64,000 nucleotides of DNA, from NCBI GenBank assembly GCA_014925825.1, contig JACGCK010000082.1:62001-126000 (forward strand), in the 5' to 3' direction. The stretch comes from Pholiota molesta. Its lineage: Eukaryota > Basidiomycota > Agaricomycetes > Agaricales > Strophariaceae. The notes under the pieces are model-generated. The model was not told the origin of the DNA. It was given only the letters and a program-made list of their open reading frames with translations, and did no database searches. The position numbers were made by a program, and so were the translations under genes. Below are positions 62,055 through 64,000 of this stretch, piece by piece (the stretch's first letter is position 1; each line of letters opens with the position of its first letter).

Positions 62055-64000
62055 ATGGACACTCCCAAACGCTCAGGATCATCAGTGCCCAGCCCGACCG
62101 ATCCCAAACGGATAAAACTCACGGTTCCTTTGCAGAACCAAGGAGCTTCACCAGTCGACCCAGAAACTGCCCCCGGAAAACGAAGCGAACTCGACCCTCT
62201 AACTTCAAGTGACATTGGCAACCTACCACCCGCAGAAGGATCATCTTCAGGTCCGGAAACAGGGTCCGGAAAAGTTCGCGTTCTCAAAGACGACGGAGAC
62301 GACGAGGAAGGCGGTGGTGGACAGGGAGACGCGGATGTGTCGATGGCGGATGGAGGCGACGACGACGGGGACTCTGGAGATGATAACGACGACGAAGACC
62401 CAGCCCAGCTTGAAGCTACACGCCAACGTCTCGAAGAACAGGCGCGCAAATACCTCGCAGCACAGACGCACGAAGTCATCGTGCCTTCATATTCTGCATG
62501 GTTCGACATGTCCAAGATTCACCCGGTCGAACGACGAGCACTGCCCGAGTTCTTCAACTCGAGGAATCGGAGTAAAACGCCGGCTATCTACAAAGATTAC
62601 CGCGACTTCATGATCAATACATACCGCCTGCGACCAACAGAATATCTCACTGTTACCGCTTGTCGACGAAACCTGGCTGGCGACGTTTGCGCGATTATGC
62701 GCGTACACGCCTTTTTGGAGCAATGGGGGTTGATTAACTACCAGGTACGTCTTGTTTTTATGTCGGTATTTCGTGATTTAATTACTTTACACAGATCGAT
62801 CCTGAACAACGGCCAGCAGCCCTGGCTCCTCCTTTCACTGGTCATTTCCGTGTCGTCCTTGACACCCCGCGCGGTCTCCAATCTATGCACCCCGGCCGGC
62901 GACCCAATCCCGCAACTGGGACGACAAATGGTGCCAAAGCCCCCGCAGCGTCGGCCGCCCCCGCCTCCCTTGAACTCCGCAACTCTATTTACCAAACCAC
63001 TGCCAAGTCGTCGAGGGCTATCACTTCCGCCGAGGCTAGCACAATCGCCAATGGTGCTTCTGCTCCCGTCAAGGCTAATGGCACTGGTCTCCCGACATCC
63101 AACGTTGCGCATACCTGCGACACCTGTGGCGCTGATTGCTCTATTGTCCGGTACCACTCCCTGAAGGACAAGAAATTAGAGATCTGCGCACCTTGTTATC
63201 TCGACGGACGGTTCCCTTCGAACATGTATAGCGGAGACTTCGTGAAGCTTACCTCGGCAGCTGGTGCAGTTTCACAAGGCAGCGGGAATAACGACGACTG
63301 GCAAGATCAGGAAGTCCTTCTGTTGCTTGAGGGTGTGGAGATGTACGACGATGACTGGTCCAAGATTGAGGAGCATGTTGGTACTCGCTCAGCCCAGCAA
63401 TGCATCCGCAAGTTCCTCGAGCTCCCCATTGAAGATCCTTACTTGAATACCGAGGGAGCAATGGGACCCCTCAGGTTTGGCAGGATACCATTCGAACAGG
63501 CAGATAATCCCGTTATGAGCGTGGTGGCGTTCCTTGCTGGTGTCGTGGGCCCTGGAGTTGCCGCCGAAGCTGCCAAAACTGCGCTCCACGAGCTCACTGA
63601 TGGCAAGACTGTCAGCGCCGAGGACGGCGATAAAGAAAAAGCTACCGAGCAAGAAAAACCTGCCCAGGAGGACGATCGGATGGATGAAGACGCCAAAGAT
63701 GTCTCAGCGGAAGGTACCGCCCCTGAAGGAACCTCCACCGAAGGCCCACAGCCGCAAAAGCCCAAGACCACGCTCCCGCACTCCAAAGTTGTCCGCGCCG
63801 CCGATCTTGCCCTCAAGTCTTCCGCCAAGGCTGCACAAGCGCTCGCTGACGCTGAGGATGCGCAGATCAAGAGTGCCCTCGCCCAACTCATCAAGCTGAC
63901 ACTAACAAAGCTGGAGTTGAAGATGTCGCAGTTTGAGGAGCTGGAGGAGATTCTTGAAGAGGAGCGCAAGTCCCTGGAAAGCGCACGGCTGGGACTCGTC
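62055..64000 (+). CDS. SWI3/RSC8/SMARCC-type chromatin-remodelling subunit, 3' end outside window
   Basis: Core scaffold of SWI/SNF or RSC remodelling complexes, nuclear. Exons 62055-62744 and 62795 to the right edge are in one frame (632 residues visible). After an acidic head with a poly-Asp/Glu stretch (residues about 70-115) comes the SWIRM domain, about 139-230: [19 protein letters not shown], then [26 protein letters not shown] and [14 protein letters not shown] zinc-binding ZZ-like motif, [10 protein letters not shown] ... EICAPCY, lies at about 337-372. The SANT domain lies at about 397-447 ([18 protein letters not shown], then [20 protein letters not shown]). After [15 protein letters not shown] there is an acidic stretch and the start of the C-terminal coiled coil ([16 protein letters not shown]). 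The start at MDTPKRSG is preferred over in-frame ATG codons further upstream. Confidence 0.9.

Overview
The window looks like nuclear DNA of a filamentous basidiomycete, most likely an Agaricomycete (mushroom-forming fungus). Its genes carry many short GT-AG introns of about 45-110 nt, and several families are typical of that group: F-box proteins with long C-terminal regions, alpha-type kinases, an integrase-core transposase, ABCC transporters, an Old Yellow Enzyme and a lineage-specific kinase-like family. Gene models below were assembled by joining exons at splice sites. For every multi-exon model except the malic enzyme (5' end unresolved), the ABCC transporter and the truncated SWI3/RSC8-like gene, the summed exon length is an exact multiple of three.

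Layout. 1-1.6 kb: 3'-truncated malic enzyme (-). 2.0-2.6 kb: a 574-bp MITE with 26-bp inverted ends and TA duplications. 2.6-8.4 kb: gene-poor. 8.4-14.1 kb (-): a short-chain dehydrogenase with a 4.39-kb intron, divergent across a 268-bp promoter from a sorbitol-dehydrogenase-like zinc enzyme (14.35-15.9 kb, +); the pair suggests polyol or sugar-acid catabolism.

16,838-27,309 is a 10,472-bp mobile element with about 130-150-bp terminal inverted repeats beginning TATGG and an exact 6-bp target-site duplication (ATAATC). It encodes a D-D-40-E integrase-type transposase on the minus strand. Its plus-strand cargo is an HxD...H 2-oxoglutarate/Fe(II) dioxygenase-like protein resembling the fungal TET/JBP group, and a zinc-finger alpha-kinase that is cut short. 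Two 297-bp tRNA-like direct repeats bracket the dioxygenase gene. The termini and duplication length fit what I recall of the IS3EU superfamily. The combination of integrase, TET/JBP-like enzyme and alpha-kinase is the most unusual thing in the window.

27.3-35.9 kb is again gene-poor. 35.9-64 kb is a compact, ordinary gene block: DUS4 tRNA dihydrouridine synthase (+), F-box protein (-), RUD3-like GRAB-domain golgin (+), an ABCC transporter with an 11-nt micro-exon and a GC-AG intron (-), an unrecognised 261-residue protein (+), a GC-rich tandem-repeat block, a kinase-like gene followed by a decayed tandem copy, an Old Yellow Enzyme (+), a proline-rich Zn2Cys6 regulator (+) and the 5' part of a SWI3/RSC8-type chromatin-remodelling subunit (+, cut by the right edge).
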